Program-made: the position numbers and the translations under genes | Notes under the pieces: generated by a model | What the model saw: only the letters and a program-made list of their open reading frames with translations | Databases searched by the model: none | Told to the model about the DNA's origin: nothing | Assembly (NCBI RefSeq): GCF_001888055.1 | Contig: NZ_LXHZ01000018.1 | Span: forward strand, 1-64,000 | Direction of reading: 5' to 3' | DNA from: Rappaport israeli | GTDB lineage: Bacteria > Pseudomonadota > Gammaproteobacteria > Cardiobacteriales > Cardiobacteriaceae | Length of the DNA stretch: 64,000 nucleotides | In this document: positions 11,000 to 19,536 of the stretch, one piece after another | How positions within the stretch are numbered: position 1 is the first letter of the stretch | How the letters are laid out: the number at the start of each line of letters is the position of its first letter

Positions 11000-11847
11000 T
11001 TAGAGTGGGTGTTTGAAGGTGTTGCAGTGGCTTAAGCTGCCATGTTGTATGCCTTGACTGAGCCAATGTTGGCGTTGCTTGGCGCTGCCATGGGTAAAGT
11101 TCTCAGGGTGAATACGCGCTCCTGCGGCTTCTAGAAGGCGATCATCGCCAATAGCTTGGGCAGCGTTCATGCCTTCGATAAGGTCGTTTGCGTCTAGGCT
11201 TAGATTGGCAATGCGATTGCTGGCAATGTTGTGCGCCAGATGCCAGCATAGCAGTCGGCTTGTAATTCGATTCGAACGGAGATTTGGTTGGCTTGGGTTT
11301 TGGGTAGGCTTTGCATGGCTTTATGCGCTTGTCCAAGCGTGCCTAGGAGTTTTTGAACATGATGCCCGACTTCGTGGGCTATGACGTATGCAAAGGCAAA
11401 ATCGCCTTGTGCGCCCATGCGTTGCATTTGATGAATAAAGCTTAAATCGAGGTAGATATTTTCATCACTGGGGCAGTAGAAAGGGCCTGTGGCGCTGGTG
11501 TTGATGCCACAGGCGGATTGGACGCGGTGGTCGTAGGTGATGAGAGTGGTGGGGCGATATTGCAGATTATGTTGGGCAAAAATAGGCTGCCAGATATCTT
11601 CACTAGAGGCTAAGATAACGCTGGTGAAGTCAGCAAGTTCTCTATATTGAGCGTTAGGTGTTTGTCTTTGGTTGGTATTTTGTGAAGAGAGGTTGCCGCT
11701 TTCAACAACTTGTAAGAGGGTTTGTGGATCGATGCCAAAAAACCAGCCAATCAGTAGGATGGCGAGTCCAGCAATGCCGATACTACCGCCTTTTAGGCTA
11801 CTACGATGTTGAATGTTTTGACTACGACGGGCGTTTTTCCAGCGCAT
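11000..11847 (-). CDS. ypfJ: Neutral zinc metallopeptidase, YpfJ family (frameshift near 11236)
   Basis: A membrane-anchored peptidase with one N-terminal helix (about residues 22-39, IGIAGLAILLIGWFFG). The zinc motif HExxH is present as AHEVGHHVQ, followed by a downstream acidic segment (ELQADCYAGIW). The open frame ends at 11200 with an unnatural tail. One extra base in the CC at 11236-11237 changes TGGCGC to TGGGCGC and restores WAHNIASN..., which continues to a stop at 11000-11002 with the normal family C-terminus (ENFTHGSAKQRQHW). The substrate of this family is unknown. It lies 1-2 bases downstream of coaX on the same strand. Confidence 0.85.
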
Positions 11848-11848
11848 G

Positions 11849-12589
11849 TTAGCTCTCTTGGTTAGGATGGAGGTGATTTAGCATACCACGAAAGATTAGG
11901 TCGGGTTCGATGCAGTAGGTGGGGAGGTTGCCAAATAGGATTTGCGCGTCGCCTCCAAAAGCGTAGCGTTTAAAATAGTGTCCGTGTTGTTGTTCGAGTT
12001 GGTCTAAAAGGGCGTCAATACCTGCTGGGATGGCGTGGTGAATACCACTACCGATGCAGGTGGCGGTGTCGGTGCCAAGGAGTTGTGGGCTCCAGCGCAT
12101 GGGTTTTAAGCGGTGGGTGTTGTTTAGTAGGGCATTTTCAGCAAGACGGATACCAGGCATGATGAGTCCGCCAAGATGTAGTCCGCTGGCATCAATGACG
12201 TCTAAGGTGATGGCGGTGCCACATCCGACAACACATAAGGGGCTTTGGGTGAGTGCACGAGCGCCTAGCATAGCAAGATAGCGGTCTGTGCCTAGGGTTT
12301 CGGGGTGTTCGTAAGCAACGGTGAGGGTGTGGTTGGTGTGTTTTTGTGCGATAAAACAGTGTACGGGTTTGTGCCAAAGACTATCCACCAGTTGTTGGAT
12401 TTGTTCGCTTAAGCTAGGGTCTTTGACGTTAGATAGTGCGATGGTGTTGGGTTCGGGGAGAAGATGCCATGCACGCCAAAGCCGTTGTTGCCAGTTATCT
12501 TTATAGGAGGTGGCTTCAACGATACCTGGAACGCTTTTGCCATAAAGCCATTTGAGACGAGAGTTGCCAATGTCGATGAGTAGATGCAT
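11849..12589 (-). CDS. coaX: Type III pantothenate kinase (CoaX)
   Basis: CoaX phosphorylates pantothenate, the first step of coenzyme A synthesis, and belongs to the ASKHA fold. Seen: the N-terminal phosphate loop LLIDIGNSRLKW; the pantothenate-site region ETLGTDRYLAMLGA; the catalytic segment VVGCGTAITLDV; and GGLIMPGI. If translated alone it would start at ATG 12589, giving 247 aa. However, no Shine-Dalgarno precedes this ATG and the frame is open upstream into the C-terminal domain of BirA with no stop. It may therefore be the second half of a BirA-CoaX fusion, as known in Neisseria. Confidence 0.9.
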   Translation of the reverse strand: MHLLIDIGNSRLKWLYGKSVPGIVEATSYKDNWQQRLWRAWHLLPEPNTIALSNVKDPSLSEQIQQLVDSLWHKPVHCFIAQKHTNHTLTVAYEHPETLGTDRYLAMLGARALTQSPLCVVGCGTAITLDVIDASGLHLGGLIMPGIRLAENALLNNTHRLKPMRWSPQLLGTDTATCIGSGIHHAIPAGIDALLDQLEQQHGHYFKRYAFGGDAQILFGNLPTYCIEPDLIFRGMLNHLHPNQES

Positions 12590-13329
12590 GGGGGTTAGTC
12601 GGTTAAGGTGGGAAGAATTCGGGGTTTGGGTAAGGTATTGCAAAGGTTGTTGGGGGGATTTGGCGATAAGGCGCCCTTTTTGGTCAATGCCTAGAATAAA
12701 CATGGGGTGTGGTTGGTGGGCGAGGGTTTGGGGGGTGTGGTTGGGGTGGGCTGTAGTCGTTCCAGCGGTGGTTAATGGGGAGGTAGGGGGTGTTTTGCCA
12801 GCTAAGAAGGCATTGAATAAGGGGGGGCATGAGGCGTTGGAGTAGGGTGTCTTTGGTGTCTTGGGGGTTTAGATGTTGCCAATAGGCGTATCGGGGGTTT
12901 GGGTTTGGGTCGGCAAGGTTTAGCCCAATGCCGATAATGAGGGTGGTGTGGGTTTGATTGCTTTGGCTGTCAATGAGAATGCCTGCGAGTTTTTTTTGTT
13001 GATAGTAGAGGTCGTTTGGCCATTTGAGGCGTAGGTGTTGGGCTTCGGGGTCTAAGGTGGTGGCGAGGGTGAGGGCGATGGCTTGGGTGAGTCTTGGTAA
13101 AGAGATGGATTTCCTTCTAAGGTCAGGCGAAAGGAGAAGGTGAGCGCGCTGGCTGAGCTATGCCATGGACGGCCTTGTTGTCCTTCGCCTTGGTGTTGTT
13201 GGTGGGCTAAGCAAAAAACAGGATGAGCGGTTTTGACATGTTCGCGGAGGTAGCGTTGTGTGGAGTCTAGGCGCGCAAATTGGTAGTAGCGCTTTTAAAA
13301 AAGTGTTGCCAAGGGGTTGGGATATTCAC
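12590..13329 (-). CDS. birA: Biotin--[acetyl-CoA-carboxylase] ligase, catalytic-only BirA, likely fused to CoaX; three frameshifts
   Basis: No single ORF covers it, but three frames together give a complete BirA ligase. Seen: RYYQFARLDSTQ; the biotinyl-AMP loop GEGQQGRPWHS; LRLKWPNDLYY (the KWPND motif); KLAGILID; IIGIGLNL; and the C-terminal domain start FILGIDQKGRLIAK. One base is missing at each of the T-run 13293-13296, about 13098-13105, and about 12741-12755. GTG 13329 is the best start. There is no N-terminal helix-turn-helix, so this is the ligase-only type and not a biotin repressor. The last segment is in frame with coaX. BirA biotinylates AccB; the divergent neighbour is rpe. Confidence 0.8.
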
Positions 13330-13402
13330 GGTGAAAGTTTGTGGGTTAGATTAAAAAAATTGTTAGAATGCGCATTTTACGTGATGTTAAGGGGAATACA
13401 AA

Positions 13403-14089
13403 ATGTCTAAGCAAGCGTATTGGATTTGTCCGTCAATTTTATCAGCTGATTTTGCGCGTTTGGGGGAAGAGGTGGAGAAGGTGTTGGCTGCTGGCGCGGA
13501 TACGATTCATTTTGATGTGATGGATAATCATTATGTGCCAAATTTGACGATGGGGGCGATGTTTTGTCAGGCGTTGCGCGATTATGGCATTACGGCGCCA
13601 ATTGATGTGCATTTGATGGTAACGCCTGTGGATGAGTTGATTGAGCAGTTTGCGCGAGCTGGGGCGGATTATATTTCATTTCACCCTGAGGCAAGCGCGC
13701 ATGTTGACCGCTCACTGCGTTTGATTAAGGATTTAGGTGTGAAGGCTGGATTGGTGCTTAATCCTGCAACGCCGTTGTCTTATTTGGATTTTACGTTGGA
13801 TGAATTGGATTTGGTGTTGTTGATGTCGGTTAATCCCGGATTTGGGGGACAGCGGTTTATTGAGGGCGTGGTAGAGAAGGTGCGTTTGGTGCGCAAGCGG
13901 ATTGACGCCAGTGGGCGGGCGGTGCGCTTGCAGGTTGATGGTGGGGTGAAGGTGGAGAATATTGCGCGTATTGCACAAGCAGGGGCAGATATGTTTGTAG
14001 CGGGGTCAGCCATTTTCCAAGCACCTGATTATCAAGCGGTGATTAATCAGATGCGCGCTGAGTTGGCAGGGGTGGATTTAGAAGATTAG
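13403..14089 (+). CDS. rpe: Ribulose-phosphate 3-epimerase
   Basis: Rpe interconverts ribulose 5-phosphate and xylulose 5-phosphate in the pentose phosphate pathway. It is a TIM barrel with metal-binding and catalytic residues in [39 protein letters not shown] and LQVDGGV, all present. The length of 228 aa is normal. AAGGGG lies 9-10 bases before ATG 13403. It is divergent from birA (73 bp between) and convergent with ctpA. The overlap with the long ctpA ORF is an artefact of the ctpA frameshift. Confidence 0.95.
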   Translation: MSKQAYWICPSILSADFARLGEEVEKVLAAGADTIHFDVMDNHYVPNLTMGAMFCQALRDYGITAPIDVHLMVTPVDELIEQFARAGADYISFHPEASAHVDRSLRLIKDLGVKAGLVLNPATPLSYLDFTLDELDLVLLMSVNPGFGGQRFIEGVVEKVRLVRKRIDASGRAVRLQVDGGVKVENIARIAQAGADMFVAGSAIFQAPDYQAVINQMRAELAGVDLED

Positions 14090-14127
14090 GGCGTTGTTTC
14101 GTCGCTAGAAATTGGCGGATTAGACGC

Positions 14128-15595
14128 TTAGCTAATATCAGAAAGTGCGCTTTCGAATGATTCGCTGGGATTGGCGGATTCGCTTTCAGGTGCTTGGGAA
14201 GAAGAGGGATTGGCATTAGGTGCTTCAGCGCTGGGTTGTGCGCTGAGGTTGGCAGAGGTGGGGTTGGTTTGTAAAGTGTGAGCGTTTTTAGGATGTTCAG
14301 TGCTTCATAGAGTGTGAAGTCGGTTTGTGCCAGTTCTTTGTCGCTTAGGGGTTGTTGGGTGTAGAGTGCGCCTGCATTAGGACTTTGTAGATGATTGGGT
14401 AGAGCGGTTTCGCGTTGGTTTTCAAGCGTTTCTTTTTTGTCTTCGATAACGTTTAAAGGGGTGAGGGCAACTTGTGGAATGATGCCTTGTGCTTGAATCG
14501 ATTCTCCCGAAGGGGTGTAGTAGCGCGCTGTGGTCATTTTAACTGCGCCTCCGTGAAAGAGGGGGGTAATGCTTTGTACAGAGCCTTTGCCGAAGGTGGT
14601 TTGTCCAACAATAATGGCGCGGTGGTTGTCGCGTAATGCGCCTGCCATGATTTCTGCGCCTGAGGCGCTGCCTTGATTGACGAGTACGACAATGGGGCGT
14701 CCGTTTAAGAGGTCGCCTTGTTGGGCGTGGAAATATTCGCTTTGGCTGTTGTCGCGTCCGCGGATGGTGAGGATAAGTCCTTCATTTAAAAAGAGGTCGC
14801 TACTGTCTATGGCGGGATTAAGAAGACCACCAGGGTTATTGCGCAGGTCTAAAATAATACCTTTTAGGGTGTATTTGATGCTTAGTGATTCGATTTCTTT
14901 TTCTAGGGCTTGGGCGGTGTCTTCTTGAAATTGGGTGAGGCGGATGATGGCGTGGTCGTTGTCTATCATGCGAGAGGAGACGCTGTTGGTGGCGATAAGT
15001 TCGCGAGTAAATTGGAATTCTTGAATGAGATTATCGCGCAAGATAGTGAGTTTAACATTGCTGCCTACTTCGCCGCTCATGAGTTTGGCGGTTTCGCTTA
15101 GCGTGAGGTCAATGACGTTTTGCCCATCTACTTGTGAGATGATGTCGCCACTTTTAAGCCCTGCTTTATCAGCTGGTGAGCCTTCAATGGCGGAGACGAT
15201 TTGCATTGAACCTGCTTTTAAATCAAGAACAACGCCAATGCCAGCATATTCACCGTCGCTGGTGAGATTAAAATCATGATATTGCGCTTCGCTTAAATAA
15301 GCAGAATGGGGGTCTAAGCGAGCGAGCATGCCTTGTATGGCGTTGTCAATGAGTTCTTGGTTGCTGACTTCGTTGACGTAGTATTTTTTGATGGTATCGA
15401 AGACGTCGACGAATGTTTTTAAAGAATCAAAGGGGATATTGTCGTTATCAGGTTTTTGTAAGAGTGCTTCTAGGGAGGTGAGCGTGAGTTCAGGAGTGGC
15501 GGTTGATTCGGTGTTGGGGGTTCTGTGGGGTTGGTTTGAGTGTGGGCGGTTAGAGGGAAAAGAAGCGTTAAAAGTAGGGGGCGAATGATGCTCAT
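14128..15595 (-). CDS. ctpA: C-terminal processing peptidase, S41 family (CtpA/Prc-like), two frameshifts
   Basis: A periplasmic serine protease with the order signal peptide (MSIIRPLLLTLLFPLTA), a helical N-domain, PDZ (GIGVVLDLKAG...GDIISQVDG), then the S41 core with DLRNNPGGLL, the serine in NQGSASGAEIMAGAL and the lysine in GKGSVQ. The long ORF starts too late at 15329. The signal peptide lies in another frame (ATG 15593-15595) joined by adding one G to the G5 run at 15516-15520. At the 3' end, one A added to the run at 14285-14289 replaces an improbable tail by a Ser/Pro/Ala/Asn-rich one ending at 14128, which removes the overlap with rpe. A good promoter precedes it. Confidence 0.85.
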
Positions 15596-15625
15596 GCTTG
15601 GCTCTTAGTGGCGTAAAAGCGCGCT

Positions 15626-15654
15626 ATTATAAGGGGTTGGCTGGTTTGGCTCAA
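15626..15654 (-). promoter_or_regulatory. Sigma-70 promoter for ctpA
   Basis: On the minus strand: TTGAGC (15649-15654), a 17-bp spacer, then a perfect TATAAT (15626-15631). It lies about 30 bp upstream of the proposed ctpA ATG, which supports the start at 15595. Confidence 0.6.
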
Positions 15655-15676
15655 TGTTTTTGGCGTTGGGCGTGGG

Positions 15677-16036
15677 TTAGTTTTCTTGAGGAAAATTGCC
15701 AAATAGGGGAAGTTGGGGGGATTCGTCGAATAGTTGTCCGTCATGATAGGTTATTTTGGCTTTACGCGTAGGGGTGGGTTTGTTGGCAAAAAGTTGGAGT
15801 TGTTGGTTGGGAGTAGGCGGTGTAGAGGTTTGATGAAGTCTGTATTCAGCGCTTAAGTAGGCGCGTTTGCGGTAGTAGCATTTTCTTAGAACTTGGCGTT
15901 TTTCTGGGTCGGTGTAGCGCTCCCAATATTTTTTTTCTTCGCGGCTACGATAGCAAATGCGGCAGATGTGCTGTCGATTAAAACGGCAAAGCTGCTGGCA
16001 GGGGCTATCGATGGCGAAATATTCTATCTGGCTCAT
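15677..16036 (-). CDS. DUF1289 family protein (119 aa)
   Basis: The N-terminal half carries the family's short cysteine pattern, CQQLC...CRICYRS, followed by the W.RYTDPEKRQVL segment. DUF1289 proteins are small and functionally uncharacterised; metal binding by the cysteines is inference. Here a basic, tyrosine-rich middle (KCYYRKRAYLSAEYRL) and a Pro/Thr-rich tail extend beyond the usual domain. It begins 4 bases after the end of gabD on the same strand, so co-expression is likely. Confidence 0.8.
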   Translation of the reverse strand: MSQIEYFAIDSPCQQLCRFNRQHICRICYRSREEKKYWERYTDPEKRQVLRKCYYRKRAYLSAEYRLHQTSTPPTPNQQLQLFANKPTPTRKAKITYHDGQLFDESPQLPLFGNFPQEN

Positions 16037-16040
16037 GGTG

Positions 16041-17501
16041 TTAAGCGTTGATACCTGCTAGAAGAATGTATTTGAGTTCGAGGTAGTCTTCAATGCCGTG
16101 ATGTGAGCCTTCACGTCCGATGCCAGATTGTTTAACGCCGCCAAAAGGCGCTTCAGGGTTGGAAATCAGTCCTGTATTGACGCCGACAATGCCATATTGC
16201 AGTTGTTCGTAAACGCGGGTAATGCGCCCGATGTCGCGACTGTAGAAATAGGCGGAGAGTCCGTAGGGGGTGTCGTTGGCATATCTAATCACTTCTTCTT
16301 CCTCGTCAAAAGGATAGATGGCGGCAATGGGAGCGAAGAGTTCTTCATGGGCTAAGTCCATGTTGTGGTTGGCATCTTTGAGGACGGTGGCTTGGAAATA
16401 GGTTCCGCCAAGTTCGGGGTCAATTTTTCCGCCAGTGGTGAGGCTTGCGCCCTTGGTAAGCGCATCTTTAAGCAAGGCGTTGGCGTGCTCAACGGCTTTT
16501 GAATCAATGAGCGGCCCAAGGTCGGGGCTACCAGTAAATGCATTGCCTAGGCGAAGTTTTTCGCTGGCTTTGGTAAGGCGCTCAATAAAAGCATCATAAA
16601 TACTGCTATGGACATAAAAGCGGTTCGCGCAAACGCAGGTTTGTCCGCTGTTGCGGTATTTGGCGGCAATTGCGCCTTCAATGGCGCTGTCAAGGTCGGC
16701 ATCTGCAAAGACGATAAAAGGTGCATTGCCACCAAGTTCTAAAGAGACTTTGGTGATGTTTTTGCTGGCTTGGGCGTAGAGTTTTTGCCCTACGCTGGTT
16801 GAGCCTGTGAAGCTAAATTTGCGGATTAGTGGATGTTGGGTTAGGACTTCGCCAAGTGGTTGCGATTCTCCTGTAAGGACATTAAAAAGACCTTTTGGGA
16901 ATTGTGCTTGCTCACTTAGATAAGCGAGCGCGAGGGCGGATAAGGGGGTTTGTGAGGCTGGGCGTACGATAAAACTACAGCCTGCTGCAAGCGCTGGCGC
17001 AACTTTGCGGGCAATCATGGCATTGGGGAAGTTCCAAGGGGTGATGGCAGCGGCAACGCCGATGGGTTGTTTAATCACTAGAATGCGCTGGTCGCTGTTG
17101 GCAGCAGGGAGGGTTTCTCCATAGATGCGTTTGGCTTGTTCGGCATAAAAGCGGATGTAGTTTGCGCCGTATTCAATTTCGCTTTGGGATTCTTTAAGCG
17201 GTTTGCCTTGTTCGGCGGAGAGGATTTGGGCGAGGTCGTCTTTATGCTTGAGGATGAGGTTATACCAATTTAAAAGGTGGTCGCAACGCGTTTGGGCGGA
17301 TAATTTTGCCCAGTGATGTTGGGCTTGGTGCGCTTCATGAACGGCTTGCTGGGCTTCTTCAGCCGAAAGATTGGGGACGTGCGCTAGTGTTTCGCCAGTA
17401 GCGGGGTTGGTTACGGCTAGGGTTTGTTGGCTTTTGGCGCTCACCCATTGTCCGTTGAGGTAGGCTTGTTGGCGTAGAAGGTTGGGATGTTGAAGATTCA
17501 T
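16041..17501 (-). CDS. gabD: NAD(P)-dependent succinate-semialdehyde dehydrogenase (GabD-like aldehyde dehydrogenase)
   Basis: An aldehyde dehydrogenase superfamily member that would oxidise succinate semialdehyde to succinate. Seen: the oxyanion-hole Asn in ITPWNFPNAMIARK; the cofactor loop FTGSTSVGQ; the catalytic Glu in VSLELGGNAPFIVF; the catalytic Cys in NSGQTCVCANRF; and the C-terminal PFGGVKQSGIGREG. I chose ATG 17499-17501 (MNLQHPNLL). The ORF upstream to 17651 adds about 50 residues unlike the family. Substrate choice within the superfamily is by similarity only. It is followed closely by the DUF1289 gene. Confidence 0.88.
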   Translation of the reverse strand: MNLQHPNLLRQQAYLNGQWVSAKSQQTLAVTNPATGETLAHVPNLSAEEAQQAVHEAHQAQHHWAKLSAQTRCDHLLNWYNLILKHKDDLAQILSAEQGKPLKESQSEIEYGANYIRFYAEQAKRIYGETLPAANSDQRILVIKQPIGVAAAITPWNFPNAMIARKVAPALAAGCSFIVRPASQTPLSALALAYLSEQAQFPKGLFNVLTGESQPLGEVLTQHPLIRKFSFTGSTSVGQKLYAQASKNITKVSLELGGNAPFIVFADADLDSAIEGAIAAKYRNSGQTCVCANRFYVHSSIYDAFIERLTKASEKLRLGNAFTGSPDLGPLIDSKAVEHANALLKDALTKGASLTTGGKIDPELGGTYFQATVLKDANHNMDLAHEELFAPIAAIYPFDEEEEVIRYANDTPYGLSAYFYSRDIGRITRVYEQLQYGIVGVNTGLISNPEAPFGGVKQSGIGREGSHHGIEDYLELKYILLAGINA

Positions 17502-17577
17502 GGTGTGTCTTTGTCTGTAGATTGAGGGGGATAGTGTAATACATTGAGAATTTTTAGAAAATAGGCGGTTATTGAGT

Positions 17578-17949
17578 TTATAAAAAAATGCCTTTGAGCC
17601 AGTCAATTTGCGGGGCTTGTTTGGGATGTTCTGTGATGCAGATGGCATCAAAGCGACAATCAGGCGGTTGGCGGTAGTGGGTTTGCAGATAATGCTGTGC
17701 GGCTTTTTGCCATTTTTGTTGTTTGCGTGGGTCTATGGATTGGCAGGCGCTGACAAGGGCGTTATGTTGGCGTAGGCGAACTTCAATAAAGACGAGGGAT
17801 TGGTTATCTTGGGCGATGAGGTCAATTTCGCCGTATCGGTTGCGAACGTTCTTGGCTACAATAGTCAGCCCTTGTTGTTTTAGGTAGCGGTGGGCGAGTT
17901 GTTCTCCGTGTTGTCCTTTTTGAAGATGAGGGGCGATTTTTTTAAACAT
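17578..17949 (-). CDS. yraN: YraN family (UPF0102) endonuclease-like protein
   Basis: Small protein of the restriction-endonuclease-like fold: KGQHGEQLAHRYLKQQGL, then NVRNRYGEIDLIAQDN...LVFIEVRLR, matching the GEIDLI...VFVEVK nuclease-like motif. The family's cellular role is unclear. It diverges from rsmI with only 15 bp between the start codons. This arrangement is common for yraN and rsmI and supports the chosen rsmI start. Confidence 0.9.
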   Translation of the reverse strand: MFKKIAPHLQKGQHGEQLAHRYLKQQGLTIVAKNVRNRYGEIDLIAQDNQSLVFIEVRLRQHNALVSACQSIDPRKQQKWQKAAQHYLQTHYRQPPDCRFDAICITEHPKQAPQIDWLKGIFL

Positions 17950-17964
17950 GCTGGATGGGTTCCT

Positions 17965-18802
17965 ATGAGTGGTGTTTTATATATTGTGGCGACGCCGATT
18001 GGACATTTAGATGATGTGTCGGTGCGCGCGCGCGTTATTTTACAAGAGGTGGATTGTATTGCGTGTGAAGATACGCGACATTCGCGGCGTTTGTTGCAAC
18101 ATTATGGCATTGAGACGCCATTATTGGCTTTGCATCAGCATAATGAGCGCGGTGCTAGTGAGCTGTTGTTGGTGCGTTTGTTGGCTGGTGAGTCGGTGGC
18201 GTTGGTAAGCGATGCGGGAACGCCTTTGGTGAGCGACCCTGGGGCGATTTTGGTGGGGTTGGCGCATGAATCAGGGGTGCGGGTTGTCCCTATTCCAGGG
18301 GCAAGTAGTGTGATGGCGGCTTTATCAGCCAGTGGATTGTCTGCAAATCAATTTATGTTTGCAGGCTTTATTCCAGCAAAATCGGGGGAGCGGTTGGCGT
18401 TTTTGCGCGATTTTTCTCAGTTGAGTTGTACTTGTGTGTTTTTTGAAGCGCCTCATCGTGTGCAGGCGACGTTTGCGGCAATGCAGGCGGTATTGGATGG
18501 TGATAGGGTGTTGGTGGTGGCAAGGGAGTTGACTAAGCAATTTGAGGAGATTGTGCGTTTGACGGTTGGGGAGGCGTTGCAATGGTTGCAAGGCAGTGAT
18601 TATCGAGAGAGGGGGGAGTTTGTATTATTGCTGGAGGGGTGAGTCAGGTGCAGGCAAAGGCGCACCATTGGCAGAAGATGGCGCTGGATTTGCAGGCGGT
18701 TGGGGTGGGTGCTAAGGCGGTATCAAATTTGGTGAGTGAATATTGTGGGGTGAAAAAAAGGTGGTGTATCAGTTTTTAATTGCAATGAAGGAGGAAGAAT
18801 GA
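17965..18802 (+). CDS. rsmI: 16S rRNA (cytidine(1402)-2'-O)-methyltransferase, two frameshifts near the 3' end
   Basis: RsmI 2'-O-methylates C1402 in the ribosomal decoding centre. Seen: SGVLYIVATPIGHLDDVS at the start (ATG 17965), EDTRHSRRLL, LVSDAGTPLVSDPG and VPIPGASSVMAAL. The raw frame stops at 18642 inside the protein. Adding one G to GGGG at 18636-18639 restores the linker, and one A added to A7 at 18753-18759 restores the C-terminal helical domain (VKKKVVYQFLIAMKEEE). The true stop is then 18800-18802, giving an ATGA overlap with gmk. That overlap is strong support for the reconstruction. Confidence 0.9.
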
Positions 18803-19413
18803 GGGGTCAATTATGGATTGTGGCAGCGCCTTCTGGTGGGGGGAAAACTTCTTTGATTGCCCAAGCTGTGGAGCGTTTGGATTATGTGGTGGAGTCGGTT
18901 TCGCATACAACACGCCCACCGCGCGCAGGGGAGATTGATGGCACGCATTATCATTTTGTGGCGGCGCAGGTGTTTGCTGAGATGGTGGAAAAAGGGGATT
19001 TTTTGGAGTGGGCAACTGTATTTGATTATGCTTATGGAACGTCAGGCAAAACGGTGGATGCGCTTTTAGAGAGCGGTTTGGATGTGATTTTAAATATTGA
19101 TTGGCAGGGCGCTCAGCAGATTTGCGCGCGTCGTCCTGATACGCGGACGGTGTTTTTATTGCCCCCGTCTTTAGAGGCGTTGCGGGTGCGTTTGACTAAG
19201 CGGGGGCAGGATGATTTGGCGGTGGTAGAACGAAGAATGGCGCAGGCAAAAGAGCAAATTAGTCATTATAAAGAGTTTGATTATGTGATTGTAAATGATG
19301 ATTTTGATACCGCTACTCAGGCGCTTTTGGCTATTTTGTCCAGTGCGCGATTAGAGCGCAAAAGATGTGAGGACGATTTGCAGCCGCTATTTCAACAGTT
19401 AGGACAGCATTAG
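18799..19413 (+). CDS. gmk: Guanylate kinase
   Basis: Gmk converts GMP and ATP to GDP and ADP. The P-loop is APSGGGKTSL. The GMP-binding segment VSHTTRPPRAGEIDGTHYHF and the LID region with RRMAQAKEQI are intact. At 204 aa it is normal in length. GAGGAAG precedes ATG 18799, and the start overlaps the repaired rsmI stop, indicating translational coupling. It is convergent with mgtE. Confidence 0.95.
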   Translation: MRGQLWIVAAPSGGGKTSLIAQAVERLDYVVESVSHTTRPPRAGEIDGTHYHFVAAQVFAEMVEKGDFLEWATVFDYAYGTSGKTVDALLESGLDVILNIDWQGAQQICARRPDTRTVFLLPPSLEALRVRLTKRGQDDLAVVERRMAQAKEQISHYKEFDYVIVNDDFDTATQALLAILSSARLERKRCEDDLQPLFQQLGQH

Positions 19414-19452
19414 GGCGGTTATATAAGCTGGCATGGGTTAGATAGGCAAGAG

Positions 19453-19491
19453 AAAAAGTTGCTTCATTTGATGTGGTGAGCCAACTTTTTT
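19453..19491. terminator. Bidirectional terminator between gmk and mgtE
   Basis: AAAAAGTTG (from about 19454) pairs with CCAACTTTTTT (19481-19491) around a loop, giving an A-run on one side and a T-run on the other. It sits between convergent genes, as expected for a shared terminator. Confidence 0.6.
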
Positions 19492-19536
19492 ATGCGCGCT
19501 TGTATTAGGGGATTTTTATGGATAAATCCCAATTGG

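Noticed and set aside
17501-17651. N-terminal extension of GabD to 17651
   Set aside because: The extra 50 residues are unlike aldehyde dehydrogenases and cross the likely promoter region.
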